Positions 40,071-49,663 of a stretch of 53,122 nucleotides of DNA are shown piece after piece. A model generated the notes under the pieces. The model searched no databases and had not been told where the DNA came from. It saw nothing but the letters and a program-made list of their open reading frames with translations. The stretch comes from Microcaldota archaeon (GTDB taxonomy: Archaea; Micrarchaeota; Micrarchaeia; Micrarchaeales; CABMGC01). The position numbers and the translations under genes were made by a program. Location: positions 1-53,122 of the forward strand of contig JAGWGN010000004.1 in assembly GCA_028867335.1 (NCBI GenBank). Direction: 5' to 3'. Positions within the stretch are counted from its first letter, which is position 1. Each line of letters opens with the position of its first letter.

Positions 40071-41038
40071 TTATGAAGGTAAACATGGTTAGCGCGATAA
40101 ACAATGCACTCGACCTAGCCATGGCGGAGAAGGAGGAGGTCGTCCTATTGGGGGAGGACATCGGAAAGGACGGCGGAGTCTTCAGGGCAACCGACGGGCT
40201 CCAGGCAAAGTACGGAGAGGGGAGGGTGATGGACACGCCCCTTGCAGAGTCGGTGATACTCGGGGCCTCAATTGGGATGGCAATGTCCGGGCTGCACCCG
40301 GTTCCTGAGATACAGTTCGCGGGATTCATGCTGATGGGGTTCGGGCAGCTCGCAAACCACGCGGCAAGATACAGGAGTAGGACAAGATCAAAGTTCGAGG
40401 TGCCGATGGTGGTGAGGACTCCGATAAGCGGAGGGGTCAGGACCCTTGAGCACCACTCAGACAGCCCTGAAGCGCTCTACTCCCACCTGGGCGGGCTCAC
40501 GGTTGTAATTCCGGCCACCCCGTACGATGCAAAGGGGCTTATGATAAAGGCGCTGCACATGCGCGATCCGGTCATCTTCCTTGAGCCGACAAAGCTCTAC
40601 AGGCTCTTCAAGCAGGAGATACCGGATGAGATGTATGAGGTTGAGATAGGGAAGGCGAACCTTGTAAAGGAGGGAAATGATCTGACGATCGTGACCTACG
40701 GGACGATGCTTAGCGTTGTGAACGAGGTTGTTGAAAAGAAAAACCTCTCCGCGGACGTTCTTGACCTGAGGACCATAAACCCTCTTGACGAGAAGTCCAT
40801 ACTAGATAGCGTAAAGAAGACGGGCAAGGTTCTCATTGTCCATGAGGCCCCGCTAGGATTCGGGCCTGGAGCGGAGATTGCGGCAAGGATCGCGGAGAAG
40901 GCGATCTTCGAGCTCGACGCCCCGATAATGAGGGTGGGATCAAACAGCTTCCCATACCCGTTCCCAGGATACGAGAATTATTACATACCAAATGCGCTTA
41001 AGGTATCGAAGGCGGTTGACAAGCTGCTTTCCACGTGA
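40067..41038 (+). CDS. pdhB: Pyruvate dehydrogenase E1 component, beta subunit
   Basis: A 323-residue E1 beta, forming the alpha2-beta2 E1. It begins MVSAINNALDLAMAEKEEVVLLGEDIG (quoted part: LLGEDIGKDGG) and has YRSRTRSKFEVPMVVRTP, the histidine region GVRTLEHHSDSPEALYSH (catalytic and subunit-contact), and a transketolase C-terminal domain ending near PFPGYENYYIPNA. The ATG overlaps the alpha stop in ATGA. The E2 gene follows directly. Confidence 0.94.
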   Translation: MIMKVNMVSAINNALDLAMAEKEEVVLLGEDIGKDGGVFRATDGLQAKYGEGRVMDTPLAESVILGASIGMAMSGLHPVPEIQFAGFMLMGFGQLANHAARYRSRTRSKFEVPMVVRTPISGGVRTLEHHSDSPEALYSHLGGLTVVIPATPYDAKGLMIKALHMRDPVIFLEPTKLYRLFKQEIPDEMYEVEIGKANLVKEGNDLTIVTYGTMLSVVNEVVEKKNLSADVLDLRTINPLDEKSILDSVKKTGKVLIVHEAPLGFGPGAEIAARIAEKAIFELDAPIMRVGSNSFPYPFPGYENYYIPNALKVSKAVDKLLST

Positions 41039-41043
41039 TTTTT

Positions 41044-42276
41044 ATGAAAGAGATTAAATTTGTTGATGTCGGGGAGGGGATAACCGAGGGCCATTTGCAG
41101 AAATGGCTGGTCAAGGACGGCGATGCGGTTAAGGAGGATCAGCCCCTCTTCCAGATCGAGACCGACAAGGCGGTGGTGAACATACCCTCACCGATTTCCG
41201 GACGGGTGAGGATAATGGTGAATGAGGATTCAACGGTCCATGTCGGAGATACAATTGCAAGAGTGGGTACTGAAGAGGAGCTCAAGGGAACTGGGGCGAC
41301 TACATCGCCTAAGGCCGAAGCGCAGGCGGCACCAGCAAAGGCTGTTGCCCAGCCAGTTGCGGCGCAGGCGGCAAAGCCAAGAGAGATAATTGCGACTCCA
41401 GCTGTCAGAAAACTTGCGCGGGACATGAAAATCGATCTGAAGGAGATTGTTGGCACCGGACCTGAGGGAAGGATCGTAGAAAATGACATACGGAACATTG
41501 CACACGAGACCTCGATACAGACAAGGCCCGTTCCAAAGTACTCGGAGGTCCTTGAGGCGCAGCACTCGGAAAGCGTCGAAAGGATACCGATGAGCTATAC
41601 GAGAAAGGCTATCGCAAAGAACATGGAGGCCTCCTGGACAATCCCAAGGGCGGTCCACATGGACATAATAGACGCTACAGCGCTCTTTGAGATCGTGCAG
41701 AGGGAAAAGCCAAAGGTGCTCAAGGAGTTCGGGACAAAGCTCACCTTCCTGCCGTACATAATAAAGGCGGTTGTTGCGGCCCTCAAGGAAAAGGAGAACG
41801 AGCGGTTCAATGCGAGCTTTGACCACGAAAAGTTCGAGATTGTCCTAAAGAGATACTACAACATCGGTCTGGCGGCGGAGGCGCCTGACGGGCTCAGGGT
41901 GATCTCGATAAAGGATGCCGACAAGAAGAGCATACTCGAGCTCGCAAAGGAGACTCACGAGCTGGGGGATAAGGTCAGAAACGGCACTATATCGCTTGAG
42001 GAGATGAAGGACAGCACATTCACGATAACAAACATAGGGAGCCTGGGCGGGGGATACCTCTCTGTTCCGATGATAAACTATCCCGAGGTCGCGATACTTG
42101 GAATCCACATGGTGAGGGATGCCGCAATGGTGAAGGACGGAAAGGTGGTCGTCGGAAAGCAGCTGCCGTTCTCGCTCTCATTCGACCACAGGGTGGTCGA
42201 TGGGGCGGAGGCGGTGCACTTCGGCAACGCGCTGATAAAATACCTAGAGGATCCGGACTTTCTTGATATTGTCTAG
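41044..42276 (+). CDS. pdhC: Dihydrolipoamide acyltransferase (E2 of the complex)
   Basis: A 410-residue E2 core. It has one N-terminal lipoyl domain with the lipoylated lysine in IETDKAVVNIPSP near residue 40. An alanine/proline/glutamine-rich linker and a peripheral-subunit-binding domain follow (TPAVRKLARDMKIDLKEIVG, about 120-150). The catalytic domain ends with the active-site motif FDHRVVDGAEAVHFGN. It transfers the acetyl group to CoA. The ATG at 41044 is used; a GTG at 41035 overlapping the E1 beta stop is equally possible. Confidence 0.95.
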   Translation: MKEIKFVDVGEGITEGHLQKWLVKDGDAVKEDQPLFQIETDKAVVNIPSPISGRVRIMVNEDSTVHVGDTIARVGTEEELKGTGATTSPKAEAQAAPAKAVAQPVAAQAAKPREIIATPAVRKLARDMKIDLKEIVGTGPEGRIVENDIRNIAHETSIQTRPVPKYSEVLEAQHSESVERIPMSYTRKAIAKNMEASWTIPRAVHMDIIDATALFEIVQREKPKVLKEFGTKLTFLPYIIKAVVAALKEKENERFNASFDHEKFEIVLKRYYNIGLAAEAPDGLRVISIKDADKKSILELAKETHELGDKVRNGTISLEEMKDSTFTITNIGSLGGGYLSVPMINYPEVAILGIHMVRDAAMVKDGKVVVGKQLPFSLSFDHRVVDGAEAVHFGNALIKYLEDPDFLDIV

Positions 42277-42353
42277 TAGGCAGATCAATAATGTATAATC
42301 TGAGAGCCGCTTTTCGCAAAAAGAAATAAAAACTAAAGCAATCAAGAAAGGGT

Positions 42354-43958
42354 ATGCAACAGCAGACCAAGTATATTTTTGTCACCGGGGGAGTCATGTC
42401 TGGGCTCGGCAAGGGGGTGACCTCGTCTTCCATCGCAAAGCTTCTGCAGATCCACAACAAAAGAGTATCCTGCGTAAAGATCGACCCGTACCTAAACTAC
42501 GATGCGGGGACCATGAATCCCGTGGCGCACGGCGAGGTGTTTGTCACAGAGGACGGCGGAGAGTGCGACATGGACATAGGGAACTATGAGCGATTCCTCA
42601 ACCAGAACGTTACAAAGAGCCACAATATAACCACTGCCCAGGTTTACTCCCAGGTGATTGAGGCTGAGAGGAGGGGGGAGTACCTCGGGGCATGCGTGCA
42701 GATAATCCCGCATGTGACTGATGCGATAAAGGGAAGGATTCGAAAGATCGGGCAGGAGGAGAATCTCGAGATCCTTGTAGTCGAATGCGGCGGCACGGTG
42801 GGGGACATTGAGAGTCTTCCGTTCCTTGAGGCGCTCAGGCAGATCAGGCTCGAGGACGGGGCCGAGAATGTGATGTTTGTGCACGTGACGCTCGCGCCAT
42901 CGCTTGATGTTGTGGGCGAGCAGAAGACAAAGCCGACGCAGCACAGCGTTCAGGAGCTAAGAAGGATAGGGATCCAGCCCGACATGCTGATGGTCAGGTG
43001 CACAAGGCCGCTTGAGGATTCGGTGAGAGAGAAGATATCACACTTCTCAAACATAACCGCAAGGGACGTCTTCTCCTGCCACGATGTCGAATCCATTCTC
43101 GCAGTCCCGAAGGTAATCTACGATCAGGGAATAGTCACCGAGATATTCAGGAAGTTGTCAATGGAGGCGCCACAGGAGGGCGGCGCAAACTGGAAGGAAT
43201 GGGACTTGATTGTCGACTCGTTTAGAAAGAATGGGGAGGAAGTGAAGATTGCAATGGTCGGAAAGTACGTGAAGCTGCCAGACAGCTATGTGAGCGTGAA
43301 TCAGGCGCTCAAGCATGCAGGCGCAAAGCTAGGCAAAAACGTCAAGATAGACTGGATAGACGCGGAGGAACTCAACGGCAATGTGGACTCCTTGTCTAGT
43401 TATGACGGGATAATTGTGCCTGGCGGATTCGGGGAGAGGGGCACCGAGGGGATGATAAAGACCGCAAACTTTGCAAGGGAGAGGAACATACCGTATCTTG
43501 GAATATGCTTTGGTTTCCAGCTTGCGGCGGTAGCATTCGGAAGGTACGTATGCGGGCTTGAGGGGGCGAACTCAAGCGAGATAGACCCTTCGACCCAGAA
43601 CCCGATAATCGATCTGCTCCCTGAGCAAAAGGATGTTAAGAACAAGGGGGGATCGCTCAGACTCGGGTCCCATGAGGTAAATATCGTGGAAAATACGATG
43701 GCATCCAAATTATACAAAAGCAGCAAGATCTCAAGGAGGCATCGGCACAGATACGAGTTCAACCAGAAGTATCTGGAGATGTTTGCTTTAAAGGGGCTTG
43801 TGTTCACAGGCCACAGCGATGGCAAGAAGAGGATGGAGGCGCTTGAGATCCCCTCCCACAAATTCTACCTGGGAATCCAGTTCCACCCTGAGTTCAGCAG
43901 CAGGCCGGGATATCCGGAGGAGTGCTTTGAGGCTTTTGTCCGCGCCTCATCAAGTTAA
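42354..43958 (+). CDS. pyrG: CTP synthase
   Basis: A 534-residue CTP synthase that aminates UTP using glutamine. The synthase domain begins [13 protein letters not shown] and has the [21 protein letters not shown] region (quoted part: [17 protein letters not shown]). The glutamine amidotransferase domain has [12 protein letters not shown], the nucleophile cysteine in GICFGFQ near residue 383 and QFHPEF. A TATA-like AAATAAAAAC is centred 26 bases before the ATG. It separates E2 from E3 of the dehydrogenase complex. Confidence 0.97.
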   Translation: MQQQTKYIFVTGGVMSGLGKGVTSSSIAKLLQIHNKRVSCVKIDPYLNYDAGTMNPVAHGEVFVTEDGGECDMDIGNYERFLNQNVTKSHNITTAQVYSQVIEAERRGEYLGACVQIIPHVTDAIKGRIRKIGQEENLEILVVECGGTVGDIESLPFLEALRQIRLEDGAENVMFVHVTLAPSLDVVGEQKTKPTQHSVQELRRIGIQPDMLMVRCTRPLEDSVREKISHFSNITARDVFSCHDVESILAVPKVIYDQGIVTEIFRKLSMEAPQEGGANWKEWDLIVDSFRKNGEEVKIAMVGKYVKLPDSYVSVNQALKHAGAKLGKNVKIDWIDAEELNGNVDSLSSYDGIIVPGGFGERGTEGMIKTANFARERNIPYLGICFGFQLAAVAFGRYVCGLEGANSSEIDPSTQNPIIDLLPEQKDVKNKGGSLRLGSHEVNIVENTMASKLYKSSKISRRHRHRYEFNQKYLEMFALKGLVFTGHSDGKKRMEALEIPSHKFYLGIQFHPEFSSRPGYPEECFEAFVRASSS

Positions 43959-44013
43959 AGTCGCTCTAGCTGATTTTATATAAGTTTATTGCCTAGGGTT
44001 AGTTGATGATTGG

Positions 44014-45384
44014 ATGGTTATGGGTTCCCTGCCAGAGCAGGTTGATTTGGCAGTCATAGGGGGCGGGGTCGGGGGATACGTCGCCGCAATCCGCGCCTCG
44101 CAGCTTGGCCTCAACGTCGCCCTTGTGGAGAAGAACAAGATGGGAGGGCACTGCCTAAACTATGCGTGCATTCCTTCGAAGACGCTGATAAAGATCGCAA
44201 ACACATTCTACGATGCGCAGCACTCCCAGAAATTCGGGATAAGCGTGCAGGGGGCGACTATCGACCCAAAGGTGATGCTCAAGTGGAGGACCGATGTCTC
44301 GGCAAAGCTTGAGAATGGAGTCAATTCGCTATGCAGCCTTAATCAGATCGAGATCGTGAAGGGGACAGGGACGTTCCTAAACTCAACGACCTTGCAACTT
44401 ACAAACGGCACATCGCTTGACTTCAAGAAGGCGCTCATCGCAACAGGATCCGAGCCGACAACGATTCCCGGATTCGAGTTTGCAGGAAATGTGATTGATT
44501 ACAAGCAGGCGCTGAGCCTAGAATTCATACCGAAGAGCATGGTGATAGTCGGGGCAGGATACGTGGCGGTTGAAATCGGAACGCTCTACGCCAAGTTCGG
44601 GACTAAGGTCTCGATAGTCGCGAGGACCGATGTGCTCTCCCGCTTTGACAGGGACGCGGTCTCGCTTGTGAAGGCGAGAATGCAGGAGCTTGGGGTAAAG
44701 ATATACCTCAATGCGACTCCGACATCGCACGACCACAACTCGGTAACGCTTGGAAGCGGGGAGAAACTGGAGGCGGACCTCATAGTTGTTGCAGTCGGAC
44801 TGAGGCCTTACACGATGGGGCTCGGTCTTGAGAACACGAAGGTGAAGATTGACGGCAAGGGATTCGTCCAGGTAGACAACCAAATGAGGACTGCAGACCA
44901 GAATATTTTTGCGATTGGAGACGTTGTGGGGGAGCCGATGCTCGCGCACAAGGCAATGAGGCAGGGCGTCATCGCAGGGGAGGTTGCAGCAGGGCAGAAC
45001 TCATCCTACGACAACATCGTTGTGCCTGCAGTGATATTTTCAGACCCTGAGATTGCAATAGCAGGGACTGTTGAGGAAGGAAAGGGGATAACGGTGACAA
45101 AGTTCCCGCTCAGCGCGCTTGGGAGGTCCGTCGCCCTTGACACCACGCGGGGCTTTGTAAAGATTGCATCTGATGAGCACCAGATGGTGAAGGGAGTTGA
45201 GATAGTATCGGATGAGGCAAGCTCCATGATCTCAGAGGCGGCGCTCGCAATAGAGATGGGGGCCACGCTTGAGGACATCGCATCTACGATACACCCGCAC
45301 CCGACATACAGCGAGGCGATCCAGGAGGCGGCAGAGGCGGCGCTCGGCAGGCCGCTGCATTTCTTCTACCCGAAGAAGAAGTGA
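44014..45384 (+). CDS. lpd: Dihydrolipoamide dehydrogenase (E3)
   Basis: A 456-residue flavoprotein that re-oxidises the lipoyl group. FAD motif GGGVGGYVAAIRA, redox disulfide in GGHCLNYACIPSK (C-x4-C, residues about 46-51), NAD motif GAGYVAVEIG, second FAD motif NIFAIGDVVG, and the interface HPHPTYSEA with the catalytic histidine near residue 430. It completes the complex and is placed after pyrG with its own TATA box TTTTATATAAG about 35 bases upstream. Confidence 0.96.
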   Translation: MVMGSLPEQVDLAVIGGGVGGYVAAIRASQLGLNVALVEKNKMGGHCLNYACIPSKTLIKIANTFYDAQHSQKFGISVQGATIDPKVMLKWRTDVSAKLENGVNSLCSLNQIEIVKGTGTFLNSTTLQLTNGTSLDFKKALIATGSEPTTIPGFEFAGNVIDYKQALSLEFIPKSMVIVGAGYVAVEIGTLYAKFGTKVSIVARTDVLSRFDRDAVSLVKARMQELGVKIYLNATPTSHDHNSVTLGSGEKLEADLIVVAVGLRPYTMGLGLENTKVKIDGKGFVQVDNQMRTADQNIFAIGDVVGEPMLAHKAMRQGVIAGEVAAGQNSSYDNIVVPAVIFSDPEIAIAGTVEEGKGITVTKFPLSALGRSVALDTTRGFVKIASDEHQMVKGVEIVSDEASSMISEAALAIEMGATLEDIASTIHPHPTYSEAIQEAAEAALGRPLHFFYPKKK

Positions 45385-45388
45385 GTGG

Positions 45389-46126
45389 ATGGACTACGAG
45401 AAGGATTTTGAGGAGGGCTACACGGATTCGTCGCTTGGGAAGATTTACTACAGAAGGCACCATGCAAACGGGAAGAAGCTAATATTCCTTCATGGGATAG
45501 GCGGCACGACCAAGGCGTGGGCAAGGTTGATGAGATTCATGCCCGACACGCTCGACATCTCGCTCATCGACCTTTTGGGCCACGGAAAATCCGCGGCACC
45601 CGAGAATGCAAGCTACACGATAAGCGAGCAGGTGCAGGTTCTGCTTGAGTTCGTCTCGGACCAAAACAACGGAAGCAGCTGCATAATCGGCCATTCCTAC
45701 GGAGGATGGATTGCTGCATACTACGCCTCCTACCCCTATCCGGCGCTCAGCTTTGTGCTCGAGGACAGTGCGGGACTTGAGGAAGAGGAGGAGGCGCTTG
45801 CGAAGAAGGATGATGGGGACCACCACAAGGAGAAGTTCATACAGACAATGCTCCTCTACAACAACAATGAGCAGGTAATAAGAAAGATTCTCGAGTCCTC
45901 GCGCATGGAGGAGCTTACGGACGAGAGGCTCTCAATGATAAGGAGGCCGACACTTATAATCTGGGGGGATAAGGACGACACGGTAGATCCGAAATATGCA
46001 GGGATATTCAAGGAGAAGATTAAGAACAGCAGGCTTGAGATAATAGAGGGGGCTGGGCACGACCCGCACTACACTGACGCGGAGAGGTTTGCAAAGATAA
46101 TACTTGACTTCATCAATCAGACGTGA
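45389..46126 (+). CDS. Alpha/beta hydrolase
   Basis: A 245-residue alpha/beta hydrolase. LIFLHGIGGTTKAWARL is the oxyanion-hole region, the nucleophile elbow is GHSYGG near residue 101, the acid is in WGDKDDTVDP and the histidine in GAGHDPHY. The first start in the open frame lies inside lpd and is rejected; the ATG at 45389, just past the lpd stop, is natural. Esterase or thioesterase activity is likely. The lid region is short and rich in glutamate. Coupled to the NUDIX gene downstream by GTGA. Confidence 0.87.
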   Translation: MDYEKDFEEGYTDSSLGKIYYRRHHANGKKLIFLHGIGGTTKAWARLMRFMPDTLDISLIDLLGHGKSAAPENASYTISEQVQVLLEFVSDQNNGSSCIIGHSYGGWIAAYYASYPYPALSFVLEDSAGLEEEEEALAKKDDGDHHKEKFIQTMLLYNNNEQVIRKILESSRMEELTDERLSMIRRPTLIIWGDKDDTVDPKYAGIFKEKIKNSRLEIIEGAGHDPHYTDAERFAKIILDFINQT

Positions 46127-46542
46127 TATTTTTGGGAGGGGAGCAAAACGTTGTAAGGGCTGGCGCGGCTGCGATCATACAGAAAGAGGATGGCAAAATA
46201 CTCCTTGGACGGAGGGGCGTCTTCCCAAAGGGGATATGGGTGTTTCCCGGAGGGGGAATAGAGTATGGGGAGAGCTCGGAGCAGACGGTGGTGAGGGAGA
46301 TACGGGAGGAGATAGGGATTGAGATAAAGCCCGTAAGACTGATCAAGGTCTTCGAGATGATACTACCTAAAATAAACACCCACAGGATAATATTTTTCTA
46401 CCTTGCGGAGCTCATTGGCGGGGAGATTGAACTGACAAGCGATATAGACGAAATCAAATGGGTGCTTCCCAGCGAGGTGCCGGAATTGGAGAATCTTGGG
46501 GACACCGTAATGCCCATCCTAAAAGAAAGCGGACTCATCTGA
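46123..46542 (+). CDS. NUDIX hydrolase
   Basis: A 139-residue NUDIX protein with the complete box GGIEYGESSEQTVVREIREE (preceded by G and followed by IGI) at about residues 44-66. The preceding FPKGIWVFPGG and the later WVLPSEV are typical of MutT/ADP-ribose-type hydrolases. The start is a GTG overlapping the stop of the alpha/beta hydrolase. Lacks the AT bias of the other NUDIX gene at 20280. Substrate not determined. Confidence 0.88.
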   Translation: MIFLGGEQNVVRAGAAAIIQKEDGKILLGRRGVFPKGIWVFPGGGIEYGESSEQTVVREIREEIGIEIKPVRLIKVFEMILPKINTHRIIFFYLAELIGGEIELTSDIDEIKWVLPSEVPELENLGDTVMPILKESGLI

Positions 46543-47284
46543 ACCTTATTTGGGTTTTGTTGCCAGTTTTTGAGTTTTGGTCCTCCGTTCTGAATGTAGA
46601 CTGAAGCATCTTGCTCAATTCCCTGTTTTGCTTCTCGTCAAACTTCCTGACCTCCTCCGTTAGGATTGCCCCGACTTGTATCTTCTCGGAAGCGCCCTTT
46701 GCGATGTTTATTATGTGGGAGTATGTTGTCTCTTCCTTGCACACGTCCATAGGCCTCTTCTCGGCCTTGTTTGCCTTTTCGCACATCCTAATAAAAGCTT
46801 CAGGATCTGCGGAGAACACGAGGCTTATCATCTCGTTTATCTTGTTCCTTGCATCGTCCACGGCCTCCCGGGTAATTCCCTGAGTCACCACGTCGATATT
46901 GACTAGGGTGTGCATTACATTCCAGTCGTAGTTATTGAGGTGCGAGAGGCTCACGCCATCCTTCTTCATGTATCCGAGAACTTTTTTGAAGCCGTCTGCA
47001 GTCTCAATCTTTGCGAGATTCTGCAAGAGCGAATTACCGTTCCCGTTTATTGGGGTTGTGAGTATCGCCTTGTCATGTTCGTAGAATAGATCAAAAATGG
47101 ATGGGCGAGTGGGATGGTCGTATAGTATTGCCTTGTAGGCCAGATTCGCCATTGTTTTTAATGAGGCTGCTTTTTGTTCGGCGCTCTCTCCTTTTACCGA
47201 CGCTAGAAATGAACTGATATGGCCGAGGTCGCCGCGCTTGATGGCGTCCTCTACTAGTTTTAAATTTGACGAGATTTCCGACAT
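46535..47284 (-). CDS. Hypothetical protein, ankyrin-like helical pairs
   Basis: A 249-residue protein I cannot assign. NGNSLLQNLAKIETADGFKK and LNNYDWNVMHTLVNIDVV read like degenerate ankyrin-type units (N-G-N-x-x-L-x-x-L; N-x-x-x-x-x-x-H-x-L). The rest is helical and charged. No signal or membrane segment. It ends by an eight-base overlap with the convergent NUDIX gene. Confidence 0.6.
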   Translation of the reverse strand: MSEISSNLKLVEDAIKRGDLGHISSFLASVKGESAEQKAASLKTMANLAYKAILYDHPTRPSIFDLFYEHDKAILTTPINGNGNSLLQNLAKIETADGFKKVLGYMKKDGVSLSHLNNYDWNVMHTLVNIDVVTQGITREAVDDARNKINEMISLVFSADPEAFIRMCEKANKAEKRPMDVCKEETTYSHIINIAKGASEKIQVGAILTEEVRKFDEKQNRELSKMLQSTFRTEDQNSKTGNKTQIRFR

Positions 47285-47386
47285 TAGGCACTACCAGAAG
47301 CAATTTCGCTTGACATTTTGACGAAATACATATTGATGCTAAGAATAAAAACTTATTGTTACTTTTCGTATTACAAAATAATTAAT

Positions 47387-47905
47387 TCAGGGTCTTTCGA
47401 GCGCCTTTATCTGCTCTATGACGTCCGGAATTACGACTGCGGCCTGTATGTGGACTATGTATTCGTGACTGCCGGCGTAGTCCTTATATTTGCCAAAGAA
47501 TACCAACTCAGAGGAACGCTGTATCTGATCTTCGAAGCGGTGGATGGTTAGCCTATCCCGGGGTAAATCATCATCGCTGACTTGCACTATTTTTGATTCC
47601 TCTCGGGCCAGGCCGAACCTTGCGACTAGGATCTCTACAGGCACCTGATTTTTATCACAGAGGCTTAGAAATCCATCAACTAGCTCCAGATTCCGGCGCC
47701 TGTCAGGCGTAGGCTTTCCGTTTATCATTGTAGTTTCAGGGGGAGTAGCATTGAACCCTATCAACTTTTCCTCTTGCTCTTCTTTCTCCCCTCTTCTCTG
47801 GAAATATATATCCAAATTCACCCCTCCATCCCCGAGCACTGATTCAAAATAGGAAAGCACGTGTTTTGTCTTTGTCCGAGGGACTTCGGCTTGTGCGACT
47901 TCCAT
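47387..47905 (-). CDS. Hypothetical protein
   Basis: A 172-residue protein with no family I recognise. It is mixed alpha/beta and charged, with one cysteine and a C-terminal strand HEYIVHIQAAVVIPDVIEQI. The open frame extends 42 residues further, but a TATA box CTATTTAAAA is centred 26 bases before the ATG at 47905, so I start it there. Stands alone between two unrelated genes. Confidence 0.6.
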   Translation of the reverse strand: MEVAQAEVPRTKTKHVLSYFESVLGDGGVNLDIYFQRRGEKEEQEEKLIGFNATPPETTMINGKPTPDRRRNLELVDGFLSLCDKNQVPVEILVARFGLAREESKIVQVSDDDLPRDRLTIHRFEDQIQRSSELVFFGKYKDYAGSHEYIVHIQAAVVIPDVIEQIKALERP

Positions 47906-48046
47906 GGTTTGAATCCATTTGGGGATTTTAAATAGCTTAACTAGTGTTCGTTTTGCCCATTTCTGCGCGAAAATGGCAGGGAGAGGAAGTGCCCGACCGC
48001 ACGAAAGATTTAATATACCTATTTTATTCATTATTGAGCGATTAGG

Positions 48047-48340
48047 ATGCGACCTTCCAATCTCTACAAGATATCACAGGTAAAGAAGATCATAGAATTT
48101 GTAGCCTACGGCTCGCTTATCCTGGATTTCGCAATAAGCATAGTGACCCTTGTGTCGATAAACACGCACGAGGCGAGTTTGGCCAGTATCCAGCAGTTTT
48201 TGAACGTCGCGCTAAGCGGAGTGATAGTGCTCACCGTAATACTCTTCCTGACTGTGGTGTTCCTCTCCCAATACGACAAGATAATCTACCACTTCGCAAA
48301 GAGCGGGATAACCATAAAGTACAGGAAGAGAAGGGGCTGA
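48047..48340 (+). CDS. Small two-TM membrane protein
   Basis: A 97-residue protein with two membrane helices (FVAYGSLILDFAISIVTLVS and ALSGVIVLTVILFLTVVFL). A basic cytoplasmic C terminus, KYRKRRG, follows. No family recognised. A TATA-like TTTAATATACC lies about 35 bases upstream. It precedes the DUF373 membrane protein and may act with it. Confidence 0.65.
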   Translation: MRPSNLYKISQVKKIIEFVAYGSLILDFAISIVTLVSINTHEASLASIQQFLNVALSGVIVLTVILFLTVVFLSQYDKIIYHFAKSGITIKYRKRRG

Positions 48341-48403
48341 AAGTGCCAGGGGAGCAGTCGAGATAGTTTTAAATATTCCTTTTGGTAAATCATCATTGGT
48401 ACG

Positions 48404-49654
48404 ATGGCTAGGGGGAAGGCTTCTTTGAGGGACAAAAATGAGCGCTTGCTAGTCCTCGCCATAGACATCGACAACGACCTCTTTCGAAAGACGAAGATAA
48501 GCGGACCTGTGCTCGGAAGGGTGCAGAATTTAAACGCCGCAAACCAGCTCATGCTCGCAGATCCCGAGGACACTGACGGGAACACGATGTTCCAGGCGGT
48601 CAAGCTCTATGATGATCTAAAGAAGGATGGATACTCGGTCAATCTGGCCACGATCACCGGGACAGAGACGGAAGGGTACGACGCGGACAGGGAGATCTCA
48701 AGGCAGCTTGAGCTCGTACTGACAAACTACAAGGTGGATGCGTGCGTCTTTGTGACTGACGGGGCAAGCGACAACAGGGTTCTCCCGATAATAGAGTCCA
48801 GAATCAAGATAAACAGCGTAAAGATGGTAAAGATCAAGCAGGCAGAGCAGCTAGAGAACACGTACTTTGTGATCCTCGAGAAGCTCAAGGAGCCCCACTA
48901 CGCAAGGATAGTCTTCGGAATACCTGCGCTTCTTCTGCTTCTCTTTGCAACCAGCCTAACGTTAGGGCTTGGATGGCTGCTTCCAATTGCACTTATCGGA
49001 ATCTACCTGGTCATGAAGGGATTCGGACTTGAGGACATGCTGATAAACTCGTTCAGGGGCTTCGGCTTTAGCATAGAGAGGATCAGCTTCGTCTTCTACC
49101 TCAGCTCCATAATCTTCTTCCTGGCGAACATACTGATCGCCTTCGGGAACTACACCACGCAGGTTGCGCTTGGCTCGGACGCCATAACAACAGCCGCTTA
49201 CACGGTAGAGGGATTCCTCATACTCTTCCCGGTGATGCTCATACTATACCTGCTCGGCAGGATGTTTGAGGCAAAGAACTCCAGATACATCTTCAGGAAC
49301 TTCAAGTACGGCACATATGTCGCTTCGGCGATAATACTCTGGGTGCTCAGCTACGCATTCGTGGCCTGGGTCATAGGGCAGATATACTTCGGGCAGCTGC
49401 TCGGATATGCGGGAGTCGCAATAATAATAGGGATCGCAATGAGCCTAACGACCCACTTCCTTAGGATAAAGGCGATAAGGACAAAGAGGATGAAGGACAA
49501 GGTGGTGGTCAACGAGCTGGGAGCCATGATCGGAAAGGTCTCAGGAATCGACATAAAGAGGGGATCGCTTATAATCAACACGAGCTTTGGAAACCCTGTT
49601 CGATACAGCGTTGACAGGATAGTTGACGTCTCGAACAAGGTAGTGATAAAGTAA
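48404..49654 (+). CDS. DUF373 family membrane protein
   Basis: A 416-residue archaeal DUF373 protein. A cytoplasmic N-terminal domain of about 155 residues starts LLVLAIDIDNDLFRKT and contains AANQLMLADPEDTDGNTMFQ (quoted part: LADPEDTDGN) and VFVTDGASD. About seven membrane segments follow. A small soluble beta domain ends the protein (GKVSGIDIKRGSLIINTSFG). Function unknown in the family. A TATA box TTTTAAATAT lies about 33 bases upstream. Confidence 0.9.
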   Translation: MARGKASLRDKNERLLVLAIDIDNDLFRKTKISGPVLGRVQNLNAANQLMLADPEDTDGNTMFQAVKLYDDLKKDGYSVNLATITGTETEGYDADREISRQLELVLTNYKVDACVFVTDGASDNRVLPIIESRIKINSVKMVKIKQAEQLENTYFVILEKLKEPHYARIVFGIPALLLLLFATSLTLGLGWLLPIALIGIYLVMKGFGLEDMLINSFRGFGFSIERISFVFYLSSIIFFLANILIAFGNYTTQVALGSDAITTAAYTVEGFLILFPVMLILYLLGRMFEAKNSRYIFRNFKYGTYVASAIILWVLSYAFVAWVIGQIYFGQLLGYAGVAIIIGIAMSLTTHFLRIKAIRTKRMKDKVVVNELGAMIGKVSGIDIKRGSLIINTSFGNPVRYSVDRIVDVSNKVVIK

Positions 49655-49663
49655 GGCCAGTCT

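Noticed and set aside
45269-45388. N-terminal arginine-rich extension of the alpha/beta hydrolase.
   Set aside because: It overlaps the end of lpd in another frame; the ATG at 45389 right after lpd is the natural start.
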